From contig OZ244915.1 in the NCBI GenBank assembly GCA_965221815.1, forward strand, positions 1,922,001 through 1,986,000: 64,000 nt of DNA, given 5' to 3'. The notes below the pieces were generated by a model. That model searched no databases. It saw only the letters and a program-made list of their open reading frames with translations, and was not told the DNA's origin. The translations under genes and the position numbers were made by a program. The stretch's first letter is position 1. Each line of letters opens with the position of its first letter. Origin of the DNA: JAPOXR01 sp965221815 (lineage in GTDB: Bacteria > Pseudomonadota > Alphaproteobacteria > Rhodobacterales > Rhodobacteraceae). This document shows positions 1-8,944 of the stretch, in pieces.

Positions 1-567
1 GACATTTCAACCATCGACGGCTGCGAGGCACTGGCCCGTGAAGCCCTCTCGCTGGCCATGCCGATTGATATCCTCGTCAATAGTGCCGGGGTCGCTTTGG
101 TGGGACCGCTTCTCGACTATTCTGCGGAAGACTGGGATCGGACCATGGCCGTGAATCTCCGACCCCCATTTCTTCTCTCACGCGCACTTGCTCCGGCCAT
201 GATCGAAGCCGGTGGGGGAAAAATCATCAATATTTCATCACAAACTGGTGTCATCGCCCTGGCTGAACATGCGGCCTATGCCACTTCCAAGGGAGGTCTC
301 AACGCCTTGACCAAGTCACTGATGGTTGAACTTGCACCGCATAATATTCAGGTCAATGCGATCTGCCCGACGGTGGTGATGACCGAAATGGGAAAAAAGA
401 TCTGGAGCCCCCCTGAGAAGTCTGGGCCAATGATCGCCAAGACACCATTGGGAAGGTTTGGTGAACCGGTGGAAATCGCGGATTTGGCACTTTATCTTGC
501 CTCACCTGCCGCCGATCTCATCAATGGTGAGGTCATCATGATTGAAGGAGGATTTACCAGCGTATGA
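1..567 (+). CDS. SDR-family oxidoreductase, 5' end outside window
   Basis: Short-chain dehydrogenase/reductase, NAD(P)-dependent, cytoplasmic. The reading frame is open from base 1, so the N-terminal glycine-rich nucleotide site lies outside the window. Visible family marks are the NSAG motif (NNAG variant) near the start, the catalytic Ser in INISSQTG, the YxxxK pair in YATSKGG, and the C-terminal GEVIMIEGGF typical of classical SDRs. The stop overlaps the next ATG (ATGA), so it is translationally coupled to the sugar epimerase that follows; the pair suggests sugar or polyol oxidation. Family certain, substrate unknown. Confidence 0.9.
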   Translation, partial: DISTIDGCEALAREALSLAMPIDILVNSAGVALVGPLLDYSAEDWDRTMAVNLRPPFLLSRALAPAMIEAGGGKIINISSQTGVIALAEHAAYATSKGGLNALTKSLMVELAPHNIQVNAICPTVVMTEMGKKIWSPPEKSGPMIAKTPLGRFGEPVEIADLALYLASPAADLINGEVIMIEGGFTSV

Positions 568-1415
568 AAGGTTTTGGTGTCCATACAAGCATGTGGACAA
601 TGTCCTGGGACGCAGAGGGTGCAAGGCGAGCCATCCGCGCAGCAACTGCGTCGGAAGTGGATTTTATCGAGATTGCGCTCCTCAATCCCACATCGGTCGA
701 TGCACAGCAGGGGAAGACACTGCTGTCGGAGGCACAATTGCCCGCCGTCTGCTCGTTGGGATTGCCGGAGGAGGCACGCGCCTCACGCGATCCTGAAGCT
801 GCAATCAGCTTCCTCCGGATCGCGATCGAAAAGACGGCGCAGCTCGGTGCAGTCGCTTTGACCGGTGTGACCTACGGTGGAATCGGTGAACGCACCGGAC
901 ATCCTCCGACCGAGGCTGAATTGGACAATGTGGCCAGAACGATTGATCAGGCCGCGTCCTGCGCGCGTGCACACGGGATCGACTTGGGTATTGAGCCCGT
1001 CAACCGTTACGAGACTCACCTGATCAACACGGCCGCACAGGGGGGACAGATGATCGACCGTATCGGGGCTGAAAATCTTTTCCTTCATCTCGACACTTAC
1101 CATATGAATATCGAGGAAAAAGGGGCTGGCAACGGCATTCTCGCTGCACGTGAGCATTTGCGCTACATTCATTTATCGGAAAGTGACAGGGGGACGCCGG
1201 GCGAGGGAACCTGTGACTGGGATGAGATTTTTGCAACCTTGGCAGCGATCGGATTCGCGGGTGGTCTGGCGATGGAAAGTTTCGTTGAAATGCCCCCGGA
1301 GATCGCCTTCGGACTGTCGGTGTGGCGACCAGTGGCCAGAGATGCCGAGGAGGTCATGAATAAAGGCATGCCATTTTTGCGCAACAAGGCGCAGCAATAT
1401 GGGTTGACCGGTTAG
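564..1415 (+). CDS. Sugar phosphate isomerase/epimerase (tagatose 3-epimerase-like TIM barrel)
   Basis: A 283-aa TIM-barrel protein of the AP-endonuclease-2/xylose-isomerase-like superfamily, closest in feel to D-tagatose/psicose 3-epimerases. The four metal ligands of that family are in order: Glu in GIEPVNRYE (about residue 146), Asp in HLDTYHMN (about 179), His in YIHLSESDRG (about 205) and Glu in AMESF (about 240). The ATG overlaps the SDR stop, and an AGGAGG-like site (ATTGAAGGAGGATT) lies 15-20 bases upstream. Likely epimerises a keto-sugar or inositol intermediate in the same pathway. The exact substrate cannot be read from sequence. Confidence 0.88.
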   Translation: MKGFGVHTSMWTMSWDAEGARRAIRAATASEVDFIEIALLNPTSVDAQQGKTLLSEAQLPAVCSLGLPEEARASRDPEAAISFLRIAIEKTAQLGAVALTGVTYGGIGERTGHPPTEAELDNVARTIDQAASCARAHGIDLGIEPVNRYETHLINTAAQGGQMIDRIGAENLFLHLDTYHMNIEEKGAGNGILAAREHLRYIHLSESDRGTPGEGTCDWDEIFATLAAIGFAGGLAMESFVEMPPEIAFGLSVWRPVARDAEEVMNKGMPFLRNKAQQYGLTG

Positions 1416-1425
1416 CCTATCAACA

Positions 1426-1509
1426 TGGCCCATTACGCACGAAGGGGGTCAAAAACGGCAAGATTTGGAGAGTCCCGCAAAGTGTGGGGCAGTTGCATTT
1501 GATCCGTGC
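1426..1509 (+). repeat. Long inverted repeat, left copy
   Basis: About 70-84 bases starting TGGCCCATTACGCACGAAGG recur in reverse complement at 5008-5087 with only a few mismatches. The copy begins 11 bases after the epimerase stop and ends at the truncated resolvase fragment. Both copies are translatable outward as YARRGSKTARFGESRK, so this may be a piece of a gene or a transposon end. Together they frame the higBA/IS4 island. Confidence 0.8.
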
Positions 1510-1620
1510 GGGTGACCACGAGGGTCTTGCCCGGATGGATGAATTCAAGGATGGTGATGAGTTCCGGACGCTCCTTGAGACTGGAGCCACTGCCGGTTTC
1601 GGTGCGGATCAGGCGGCGGT
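1500..1620 (-). pseudogene. Serine recombinase (resolvase) N-terminal fragment
   Basis: The minus strand encodes RTETGSGSSLKERPEL followed by ITILEFIHPGKTLVVTRTD. This matches the segment of Tn3-type resolvases and invertases reading roughly ...SG...RPEL..LL..IRPGDTLVVTRIDRLARS. It is cut off at the inverted repeat just where DRLARS should follow, and a stop precedes it upstream. No catalytic N-terminal Ser region or DNA-binding domain remains. It suggests the flanked island derives from a Tn3-like or resolvase-bearing element. Confidence 0.6.
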
Positions 1621-1707
1621 GACCGCGGCGATCTGGGCATCAAGATTCTGATCGGCAGTGCCGATCCGGGCGCCGTCAATCCGGGCGGCGAGATCCTGAT
1701 TCGGTCA

Positions 1708-2001
1708 TCACCCGGAATCGGCCTGAATGGGATCAAGGTGGATCTCCAGTTTTGTTCCCACGGCCTGGGCGTAGCGGGCGAGTTTGGCAATAGTGACATT
1801 CTGGCGTGCGCCTTCAATGCGGGAGACCTCGCTCTGTTGGGTGCCCATACGTTCGGCCACCTCGGTTTGCGACAGACCCGCCGCCGCGCGGGCCGCCACA
1901 AGCTTGCGGGCCAGGTCATACTCAGGAGCCAGCGCCGCGTAAGCGGCGCGGTGATCAGGATCGCGCAGGAACGCGGTCTTCAGGTCTGCGAGTCGGGTCA
2001 T
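1708..2001 (-). CDS. higA: HigA-type XRE antitoxin
   Basis: A 97-aa helix-turn-helix protein. The HTH covers about residues 33-85 (LVAARAAAGLSQTEVAERMGTQ then QSEVSRIEGARQNVTIAKLARYAQAVG). This is the standard antitoxin layout for HigB/gp49-type toxins and would bind both the toxin and the operon promoter. The start overlaps the toxin stop (ATGA), with GGAGGTGAC just upstream as ribosome-binding site. It looks intact although its toxin partner is interrupted. Passenger toxin-antitoxin pairs beside resolvases are common in Tn3-family transposons. Confidence 0.85.
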   Translation of the reverse strand: MTRLADLKTAFLRDPDHRAAYAALAPEYDLARKLVAARAAAGLSQTEVAERMGTQQSEVSRIEGARQNVTIAKLARYAQAVGTKLEIHLDPIQADSG

Positions 2002-2309
2002 GTCACCTCCTGTGCTCTCTGTCTGGCAAGTTCAAGTGCCGCCGTGGGCGTTTTCCGGGTTTTCTTCTGGAACACATGGACAACAATCAGCCGCCGTTCC
2101 GTGGCCGTGACACAAATCGCACGAGCCCTTCCGTCTTTTCCATTCAGGCGCATTTCCCAAAGGCCCCCGCGCAGAAAACGAACATGCGGCATCCCCACCG
2201 TTTTCGGGCCAGTGTCGGCCAGACGTTCACCAACCCATCAGAAACGTGCATACGGATCACGCGGCAATTTGGCCAGTTCATGATCGACTCTTGTGTCCAC
2301 AGTCCACAT
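1998..2309 (-). pseudogene. higB: HigB/gp49-type toxin gene with one in-frame TGA
   Basis: The frame opening at 2309 reads MWTVDTRVDHELAKLP, the classic start of HigB/phage gp49-like mRNA interferases. It hits TGA at 2238-2240 and continues in the same frame as WVGERLADTGPKTVGMPHVR, then LRGGLWEMRL, VTATERRLIVVHVFQKKTRK and a C-terminal helix ending at 1998. The whole fold is present, so this is one nonsense change (CGA to TGA is simplest), not a decayed gene. The stop overlaps higA. Either the toxin is inactivated or the base is a sequencing error. Confidence 0.75.
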
Positions 2310-2547
2310 CAGATTTATATCATATATGTTATTGATGACATCACCACCAGAGCCATCGGTGGTTTTGGGGGCACGGGTGAAAACTGTGGGGTTGGACATA
2401 TTGTCTTTGTCAATGGCCTCATGGTCCGGCATCTTCGCCAGAAGGGACGGGCGGTCCCCTGACGTTGGACCCTGCCATCGGTCCGGATCCTGGTTCGGGG
2501 GCGGACGGGACCGCCAGGACCCGACGCCCCACACCCGCGTTGCGGGG

Positions 2548-4887
2548 CTTGCAACGGTTCACACTTGTATAGGGGATTTCATTCCAGTTGTTTTTCGCCG
2601 ATGGCATCGCGCACCTGGATGGCCCAGTTGAGTCTCTCGAGCCCCTGCCAGACTTTTTTCACTCCGGGCAGCGGCTGGCGCTTCGTCGGGTGGGTGCCGA
2701 CGAGGCGTCCGAGGTTGATGACGAAGCTCTGGATCGTGGTGATCTCGCCCCTCTCCATCCTTTCGACGCCCCTGTGGCCCTGGGCCTCCAGCAGGGTGTG
2801 GAGCAGGTGGATGTCCCTTTCGGGACAGACCTCGGTCGCCGGGGTCTCTGGACGTTCCCGCGCGCGCATGGTGATGTCGGCGACATGGCAGGCGGTGACG
2901 GCGTCGAAGGCCAGGCATTTGCGCAGGTCGTCGGCGGCGTCGAGCCGCCGGTCCGTGATGCGGGTCCCGGATTTGAGGGTTTTGAACCCTGTCTCGATGG
3001 TCCACCTTTTCCGGTACCAGTCCAGGACGGTGGTGGCGTGGACGGCGTCGGTTTCCCCCTGCGCCGGGCGCTCGGCGGTCAGCAGCAGCCAGTGCAGCGG
3101 CTCCGTGCCGTCGGGGGCGTCGGTCTCGGTGGCGGAGACGGCGCGCATGGTCAGCGGTTTCGTGTGCTTCCTCTCCTCCCGCGGCGGCAGGAGCGTGACC
3201 TCCGCCGCCCGGATTTCCAGGCGGGCGGTGCGCTCTTTTCGGGCCCGCGGGCCTCCGGCGGCCGGGATCACCAGCTCCGACACGGCGAGCGTGGGCAGGG
3301 CTGCGGCGTGCGCCCACAGGCACCTCTCCCTCCCGTCCGGTGTCCGCACCCGCCGCTGCGCCGATCGGCTGGCGCGCACCAGGATCGCGTCGCCGTGCGT
3401 CGCCGCACGGGCGAGCCGCGCCCAGAAGTCGCCCTCGCGGTCGCACACGGAGATCACCCGCGTGTCCGGGCAGGCGGCCGCGAGTTCCCGCGCCCGGTCC
3501 AGCCCGTCCACCCAGCGGGCGCTGTCTTCCTCCGGGGCGTCGCGGAAGTCCGCGTTCATGGCGAACAGGCCCAGCGGGCGGCCCTCCGCCGTCACCGCCA
3601 GCCCGGCGTGGGCGAGGATGCCAACGCTGCCCCGGCCGCCACCGCCGAGTTCCGCCAGGCCCTCCGTCGCCTCCAGGCGGGTGTAGTTCAGGGTCGTGGT
3701 GTCCTGGATGGCCAGCACGACGGGCGCGCCGCGGCAGCGGTCGGCGGTCGCCGCGACATGCGGCTCCAGAATGTGATCCATGGACACCCCCGGGTTCGAC
3801 AGCAGCCGGTACGCGGCCGTTTTGGCCGCCGCCACCGGGAAGATGACCGGTAGCTCCTCCCCCATATTCTCCAACCAGGCGCGCCCCATGTCAACGATCC
3901 GGCGGCGGATCCGCCCGTCGGTGTGGCCCGATCGTCCGGACTCACGCGCGGCCCAGTCGATGTCCATGCCGTCATAGGCGCCCGCCAGCGCGCCGACCGG
4001 GCGCCGCTCCACGTGGCGCAGCACCGCGCGCCAGCCGTCCTCCAGGGCCCGCACCCGCACCGTGCCGACCGCGCCCCGGCGCCCGCTGCCGCGCCCGGCG
4101 ACGGTCCAGCCGGCCCGGTGGTAGCAGTATCCGCTGTGCTCCGGGCCGACATGGGTGTCGGCCGCCACGGGACGGACCAGATACCGGGCCTCCCAATCGT
4201 CCGCCACCCGCGCCGCCGCCATGTGCAGGACCGCCGACGCCAGGCCGTCCACCCGGACGCCGCCGAGGAGAAGGAACCGGTGGTTACAGATGACGCGCCC
4301 GATGTTGGCGGCGCGGGCCGCGGCGGACCAGCCGATCCAGGCGTCCCGCGCCGCCAACCTCCAGGCCGCGGACCCGAAGCCAATGCCGCCAAGGACGCCG
4401 TGGCGCGCCGCACGGATCCAGTCGCGCACCTGCCCGCCGGGTGGCCGCGCCCAGCCCCGCGGATGGCGGCGGGCCATCATCGCCTCCCAGAGCCGCCGGT
4501 CGCCAGCACCCCCCACAGGATCAAGCCAGACCGGGCCAAGATCCTCCAGCGCGCAGGCCACCGCCGTGTCAGGAACGTCCGCGTCCGTGACCGCAGGAAC
4601 AGCGGTGGGGTCGGGAACAGCACGGGGCGGCGGAAGCTCCAGCCCCAACCGCGCCGCCAAGACAGGCAACGCCTTCGCCGCCGCTGACAGGCAGGGCTTT
4701 CCCCGAACGTCGCACCAGCCCGTCCGCGCGCACAGCCCACGGCCCAACGCGTGCCGACTCAGACCACCGGAGCGAAGCGCCCCAGCCAACCAGTCAAGCG
4801 TCTGCGAATCGAAATGGCGAAGACCAACCTGCATGACCCGCCATAGAGACCAGCCAGATTACCGATACAAGTATGAAATGTTGCAAG
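2548..4887 (-). mobile_element. IS4-type insertion sequence with DruA-fused transposase, copy 1
   Basis: The 2340-bp unit is duplicated almost exactly at 43309-45648, and the match stops sharply at both edges. The ends are inverted repeats of about 24 bases: CTTGCAACGGTTCACACTTG at the left and, reversed, CTTGCAACATTTCATACTTG at the right. No matching target duplication is seen in the flanks. It is much richer in G+C than its surroundings, which points to recent arrival from a high-GC donor. Confidence 0.85.
2579..4834 (-). CDS. DruA (DUF4338)-IS4 family transposase fusion
   Basis: A 751-aa protein in two parts. Residues 1 to about 280 resemble DruA/DUF4338, the domain found in Druantia anti-phage loci (GGIGFGSAAWRLAARDAWIGW near 150-170; VICNHRFLLL; LASAVLHMAAARVADDWEARY). 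From about 310 it is a Tn5/IS4-type transposase: DNA-binding segment with FPVAAAKTAAYRLLSNPGVS, first Asp in VLAIQDTTTLNY, second Asp in VISVCDREGDFW, and the Y607-(2)-R610-(3)-E614-(6)-K621 signature of IS4. Twice the usual transposase length because of the N-terminal domain. All catalytic residues are present, so it is probably active. Confidence 0.88.
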   Translation of the reverse strand: MQVGLRHFDSQTLDWLAGALRSGGLSRHALGRGLCARTGWCDVRGKPCLSAAAKALPVLAARLGLELPPPRAVPDPTAVPAVTDADVPDTAVACALEDLGPVWLDPVGGAGDRRLWEAMMARRHPRGWARPPGGQVRDWIRAARHGVLGGIGFGSAAWRLAARDAWIGWSAAARAANIGRVICNHRFLLLGGVRVDGLASAVLHMAAARVADDWEARYLVRPVAADTHVGPEHSGYCYHRAGWTVAGRGSGRRGAVGTVRVRALEDGWRAVLRHVERRPVGALAGAYDGMDIDWAARESGRSGHTDGRIRRRIVDMGRAWLENMGEELPVIFPVAAAKTAAYRLLSNPGVSMDHILEPHVAATADRCRGAPVVLAIQDTTTLNYTRLEATEGLAELGGGGRGSVGILAHAGLAVTAEGRPLGLFAMNADFRDAPEEDSARWVDGLDRARELAAACPDTRVISVCDREGDFWARLARAATHGDAILVRASRSAQRRVRTPDGRERCLWAHAAALPTLAVSELVIPAAGGPRARKERTARLEIRAAEVTLLPPREERKHTKPLTMRAVSATETDAPDGTEPLHWLLLTAERPAQGETDAVHATTVLDWYRKRWTIETGFKTLKSGTRITDRRLDAADDLRKCLAFDAVTACHVADITMRARERPETPATEVCPERDIHLLHTLLEAQGHRGVERMERGEITTIQSFVINLGRLVGTHPTKRQPLPGVKKVWQGLERLNWAIQVRDAIGEKQLE

Positions 4888-5007
4888 GATCCGGGGCCGG
4901 CGCCGCCCGCTGTGACAACCGGCCAAGCGGCGGCCTCACCTGCGGGTTCTCACCCTGTTTGTCGTCAATTCTCAGCTTGATTGACGCGCTATACTGGGTG
5001 ACATCAC

Positions 5008-5087
5008 GGATAAAACACAATTGCCCCACGCTTTGCGGGACTCTCCAAATCTTGCCGTTTTTGACCCCCTTCGTGCGTAATAGGCCA
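5008..5087 (-). repeat. Long inverted repeat, right copy
   Basis: Reverse complement of the 1426-1509 repeat, including the core GAAGGGGGTCAAAAACGGCA without mismatch. It lies 120 bases outside the IS4 copy and 117 bases from the end of metH. The two copies therefore bracket the resolvase fragment, higBA and the IS. The immediate outer flanks do not show a target duplication. Confidence 0.8.
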
Positions 5088-5107
5088 ACATGACACACCG
5101 TAGCTGA

Positions 5108-5130
5108 TCGAACATATGGGAGATTCTGAG
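5108..5130 (+). repeat. Diverged copy of a dispersed repeat ending GAGATTCTGAG
   Basis: Reads TCGAACATATGGGAGATTCTGAG. It resembles the 26-base repeat found perfectly twice elsewhere (21518-21543 and 45710-45735, minus strand). Function unknown; possibly an IS end. Confidence 0.4.
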
Positions 5131-5203
5131 TGCGGCTGGTGGATCACATGTCTTGCCGGGGCGTATGCCCATTCCCATATCCCGCAATCTCACGGACATG
5201 CAT

Positions 5204-8200
5204 TCAACGAAGGGGCGCCAGCCATTTCTCCGCTTCCTTCAGGCTGATTCCCTTGCGTTCGGCATAATCCTTCACCTGATCATCGCCAATCTTTCCGGTG
5301 CCAAAATACCGGGCATTGGGGTGCGCGAAATAGAGTCCGCTGACCGACGCTGCGGGGGTCATTGCAAAACTGTCTGTCAAGTGAATGTCGGTCGCACGCG
5401 AAGCATCCAGTAAATCAAAAAGTGTTGCTTTTTCGGTATGGTCGGGACAGGCCGGATATCCCGGTGCCGGGCGAATGCCGCGGTAGCTTTCCCTGATCAA
5501 TTCGTCGTTGCTCAGATTTTCATCCGATGCATATCCCCAGAACTCCTTGCGGACGCGTTCGTGCATCCGTTCGGCAAAAGCTTCCGCCAATCGGTCGGCA
5601 AGCGCTTTCAACATGATGGAGTTGTAGTCATCATGTGTGTCTTCAAATGCAGCGACGCGACTGTCTATTCCACTCCCGGCGGTGACCGCAAAACCGCCAA
5701 TATAGTCTCGCCGCCCACTGTCTCGGGGCGCGATAAAGTCGGCCAGGGCCAAATGCGGTCGGCGACCCGACTTGTTCATCTGTTGACGAAGAGTATGGAT
5801 TTTGGCGATGATTGTCTCACCCGACTCATCTTCATAAAGTTCAATATCATCATGATTGACGGTATTCGCAGGCCAGAACCCGATCACTGCACGTGCACAG
5901 AGCCAGTTCTCGGCGACAATCTGCTGCAGCATCTCATTGGCAGACGTAAAGAGTGAAGTGGCGGTTTCACCAACAACAGGATCATCAAGAATCCGCGGAT
6001 AGGCGCCATGCAGTTCCCAGGTTTGAAAAAATGGGCCCCAGTCAATGCGTGTGACCAGTTCTTCCAGCGGATAGGCGTCAAAAGACGTCACGCCCAGAAA
6101 TGACGGACGCGTGATGTCGGTATCTGACCAGTCAGTCGTGAACTTGTTGGCACGGGCATCGGTCAGAGGAATGAATCGTGACGTCTTTCGTGCCCGGCCG
6201 CGTGATGCACGCAGTTTTGCATATTCTTCACGCGTATCTGATTCGAGCTGTGGTCGTTGCCTGGTGGAAATCAGCTTCCCGGCAATGCCCACGGCGCGCG
6301 ATGCATCCGTGACATGAATCGTCGCACCCGAGTAAGCGGGCTCGATTTTGATCGCGGTATGAAGTTTTGAGGTCGTGGCACCACCGATCAAGAGCGGTAA
6401 ATGCAAATTGAGACGCTCCAGTTCGGATGCAACATGTGTCATCTCATCGAGCGATGGCGTAATCAGCCCGGAAAGTCCGATCATGTCAGCATTCTCCGAA
6501 CGTGCAGTCTCGATTATTTTTTCGGCGGGGACCATCACGCCAAGATCGATCACATCAAAATTATTACACTGAAGGACCACGCCAACGATATTCTTGCCGA
6601 TATCATGGACATCGCCTTTCACCGTCGCCATCACGATTTTACCCTTGGTCACAAGGGCTGCATCACTGGTTTTCTCAGCTTCGATATAGGGAATCAGATG
6701 CGCTACAGCCTGTTTCATGACTCGGGCTGATTTCACCACCTGCGGAAGGAACATTTTCCCCGATCCAAAAAGATCACCGACGATGTTCATGCCATCCATG
6801 AGAGGGCCCTCAATGACATGTAACGGACGTTCGGCGTCCTGCCGCGCCTCCTCGGTATCCTCAATGACATAATCGTTGATTCCGTTCACCAGAGCGTAGC
6901 TGAGACGTTCGGCGACCGAAACCTCACGCCATTCCAAATTCTCTGTCTGTGACTGCGCCAGCGAACGGAACTGGTCGGCTACAGTCAGTAAGTTTTCGGT
7001 TGCGTCAGGTCGCCGATTCAGGATGACATCTTCAACCTGGTCGCGTAGCGATTCAGGGATATCGGCAAATACCGTGAGCTGTCCGGCATTGACGATTCCC
7101 ATATCCATCCCGGCCGCGATTGCATGATAGAGAAACACGGAATGCATCGCCTCGCGCACTGCATTGTTGCCGCGAAATGAAAACGAGACATTGCTCACAC
7201 CGCCTGAGACCATGGCATGCGGCAGCGTTTCCTTGATGCGTCGGGTCGCTTCAATGAAATCCAGGCCATAATTGTTATGCTCCTCGATCCCTGTCGCAAC
7301 CGCAAAAATATTGGGGTCAAAAATGATATCTTCGGGTGAAAATCCGACTTGCCCAACGAGAATGTCGTAGGAGCGTTGACAGATCTCGACCCGACGATTC
7401 ACGGAATCCGCCTGGCCCTGCTCATCGAAAGCCATGACAATAACCGCCGCTCCGAATTGGCGCGCCTGGTGCGCCTGCGCGATGAAGGATGCTTCACCTT
7501 CCTTCAAACTGATTGAATTGACGATCGCTTTGCCTTGAACGCATTTCAATCCGGCTTCGATGACTGACCACTTTGATGAGTCAATCATGACCGGCAGACG
7601 GCTGATGTCTGGTTCGGCGGCCATCAGATTGAGAAAGCGGACCATCGCAGCCTGTGAATCAAGCAACCCTTCATCCATATTGACGTCAATGATCTGCGCA
7701 CCGTTGCGCACTTGCTGGCGAGCAACTTCCAGTGCAGCATCATAATCATCATCGCGGATCAATGCCGCAAACTTGGCGGAACCCGTCACATTGGTACGTT
7801 CCCCGACATTCACAAAGAGCGAGTCTGAACCAATATTCAATGCCTCCAATCCGGAAAGGCGGCATTTTGTGTCGATGGCGGGAACAGAACGCGGCGGTGC
7901 ATCTTTCAATGCCCTTGCCAGTGCCGCAATATGCGTTGGCGTCGTCCCACAACAACCACCGGCGAGATTGAGAAACCCGTGATCGACAAAGTCACACATA
8001 TGTTGAGCAAACTGCTCTGGTGTCTGGTCATAGCCGCCGAAAGCATTCGGTAATCCGGCATTGGGATGACAACAGACATAACTGTCGGCAATACGCGCAA
8101 CTTCGGCTATATAGGGACGCAGCTCGGCGGCCCCCAAGGCACAATTCAGGCCAATGGCCAGCGGGTTGGCATGACGGACCGAATTCCAGAATGCTTCCAC

Positions 8201-8944
8201 GGTCTGCCCGGTCAGGGTGCGCCCTGACTGATCTGTAATGGTGCCGGAAATCATGATTGGTAATTTGAAACCATATTGCTCAAAGCAGGCTTCGATCGCG
8301 AATAGGGCCGCCTTGCAGTTCAGAGTGTCAAAAACGGTTTCGACAAAGATCAGATCGACACCGCCATCGATCAATCCCCTGGTCGCTTCATCATAGGCAT
8401 CGACCAACTGATCAAATGTGACCGCGCGATAACCGGGATCATTCACATCCGGAGAGAGAGAAGCGGTCCGATTGGTCGGCCCGAGCACACCGGCGACGAA
8501 GACTGGTTGGTTCCGCTGTGCCTGGTCGGCAACTTCGCGTGCGAGACGTGCAGCTGTCAGATTCGACTCATAGACGATGTCCTCCATGTGATAGTCGGAC
8601 ATCGAAATCGATGTCGAGTTGAAGCTGTTGGTCTCGAGAATATCAGCACCTGCCTGCACGAAAGCGCGATGGATGTCTCTCACCACGTCCGGACGGGTCA
8701 GGTTCAACAGATCATTATTCCCCTTCTGCGCACATGGATGGTCGGCAAATCTTTTCCCGCGATACTGTGTCTCATCGAGCTGATGACCCTGGATCATCGT
8801 GCCCATCGCACCATCGAGAATCATGACACGCTGTTCCAACCCTCGGCGCAATGCGCGCACCCTCTCCTGTCGTCCCGGGAACGTATCCTGTCGATCCGTC
8901 TCGGCGGGTGACACGGCTTTTCGTATCATCGCGTGATCAGTCAT
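5204..8944 (-). CDS. metH: Cobalamin-dependent methionine synthase
   Basis: Transfers a methyl group from 5-methyltetrahydrofolate to homocysteine via B12. About 1246 aa, full length. In order: homocysteine domain (ILDGAMGTMIQ, zinc cysteines in GLNCALGA and GGCCGTTP); pterin domain (NVGERTNVTGS, VIDSSKWSVIEAG); B12 cap and Rossmann domain with the cobalt-ligating His in KGDVHDIGKNIVG; C-terminal AdoMet reactivation domain with RPAPGYPACPDH. The ATG at 8944 overlaps the metF stop by 8 bases; a longer frame opening at 9016 would intrude far into metF. Last gene of the regulator-metF-metH operon. Confidence 0.96.
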   Translation of the reverse strand: MTDHAMIRKAVSPAETDRQDTFPGRQERVRALRRGLEQRVMILDGAMGTMIQGHQLDETQYRGKRFADHPCAQKGNNDLLNLTRPDVVRDIHRAFVQAGADILETNSFNSTSISMSDYHMEDIVYESNLTAARLAREVADQAQRNQPVFVAGVLGPTNRTASLSPDVNDPGYRAVTFDQLVDAYDEATRGLIDGGVDLIFVETVFDTLNCKAALFAIEACFEQYGFKLPIMISGTITDQSGRTLTGQTVEAFWNSVRHANPLAIGLNCALGAAELRPYIAEVARIADSYVCCHPNAGLPNAFGGYDQTPEQFAQHMCDFVDHGFLNLAGGCCGTTPTHIAALARALKDAPPRSVPAIDTKCRLSGLEALNIGSDSLFVNVGERTNVTGSAKFAALIRDDDYDAALEVARQQVRNGAQIIDVNMDEGLLDSQAAMVRFLNLMAAEPDISRLPVMIDSSKWSVIEAGLKCVQGKAIVNSISLKEGEASFIAQAHQARQFGAAVIVMAFDEQGQADSVNRRVEICQRSYDILVGQVGFSPEDIIFDPNIFAVATGIEEHNNYGLDFIEATRRIKETLPHAMVSGGVSNVSFSFRGNNAVREAMHSVFLYHAIAAGMDMGIVNAGQLTVFADIPESLRDQVEDVILNRRPDATENLLTVADQFRSLAQSQTENLEWREVSVAERLSYALVNGINDYVIEDTEEARQDAERPLHVIEGPLMDGMNIVGDLFGSGKMFLPQVVKSARVMKQAVAHLIPYIEAEKTSDAALVTKGKIVMATVKGDVHDIGKNIVGVVLQCNNFDVIDLGVMVPAEKIIETARSENADMIGLSGLITPSLDEMTHVASELERLNLHLPLLIGGATTSKLHTAIKIEPAYSGATIHVTDASRAVGIAGKLISTRQRPQLESDTREEYAKLRASRGRARKTSRFIPLTDARANKFTTDWSDTDITRPSFLGVTSFDAYPLEELVTRIDWGPFFQTWELHGAYPRILDDPVVGETATSLFTSANEMLQQIVAENWLCARAVIGFWPANTVNHDDIELYEDESGETIIAKIHTLRQQMNKSGRRPHLALADFIAPRDSGRRDYIGGFAVTAGSGIDSRVAAFEDTHDDYNSIMLKALADRLAEAFAERMHERVRKEFWGYASDENLSNDELIRESYRGIRPAPGYPACPDHTEKATLFDLLDASRATDIHLTDSFAMTPAASVSGLYFAHPNARYFGTGKIGDDQVKDYAERKGISLKEAEKWLAPLR

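Noticed and set aside
2238..2240. TGA as selenocysteine or Trp codon
   Set aside because: TGA is the normal stop of many intact genes here, and HigB-type proteins have no Sec or conserved Trp at that position.
2565..4687. Long plus-strand frames opposite the DruA-IS4 transposase
   Set aside because: They mirror the very GC-rich transposase codons, recur identically in the second copy, and have Arg/Ser/Pro-rich nonsense composition.
2579..4834. Druantia defence system
   Set aside because: Only the DruA-like domain is present, fused to a transposase within an IS; no helicase or other Druantia genes are nearby.
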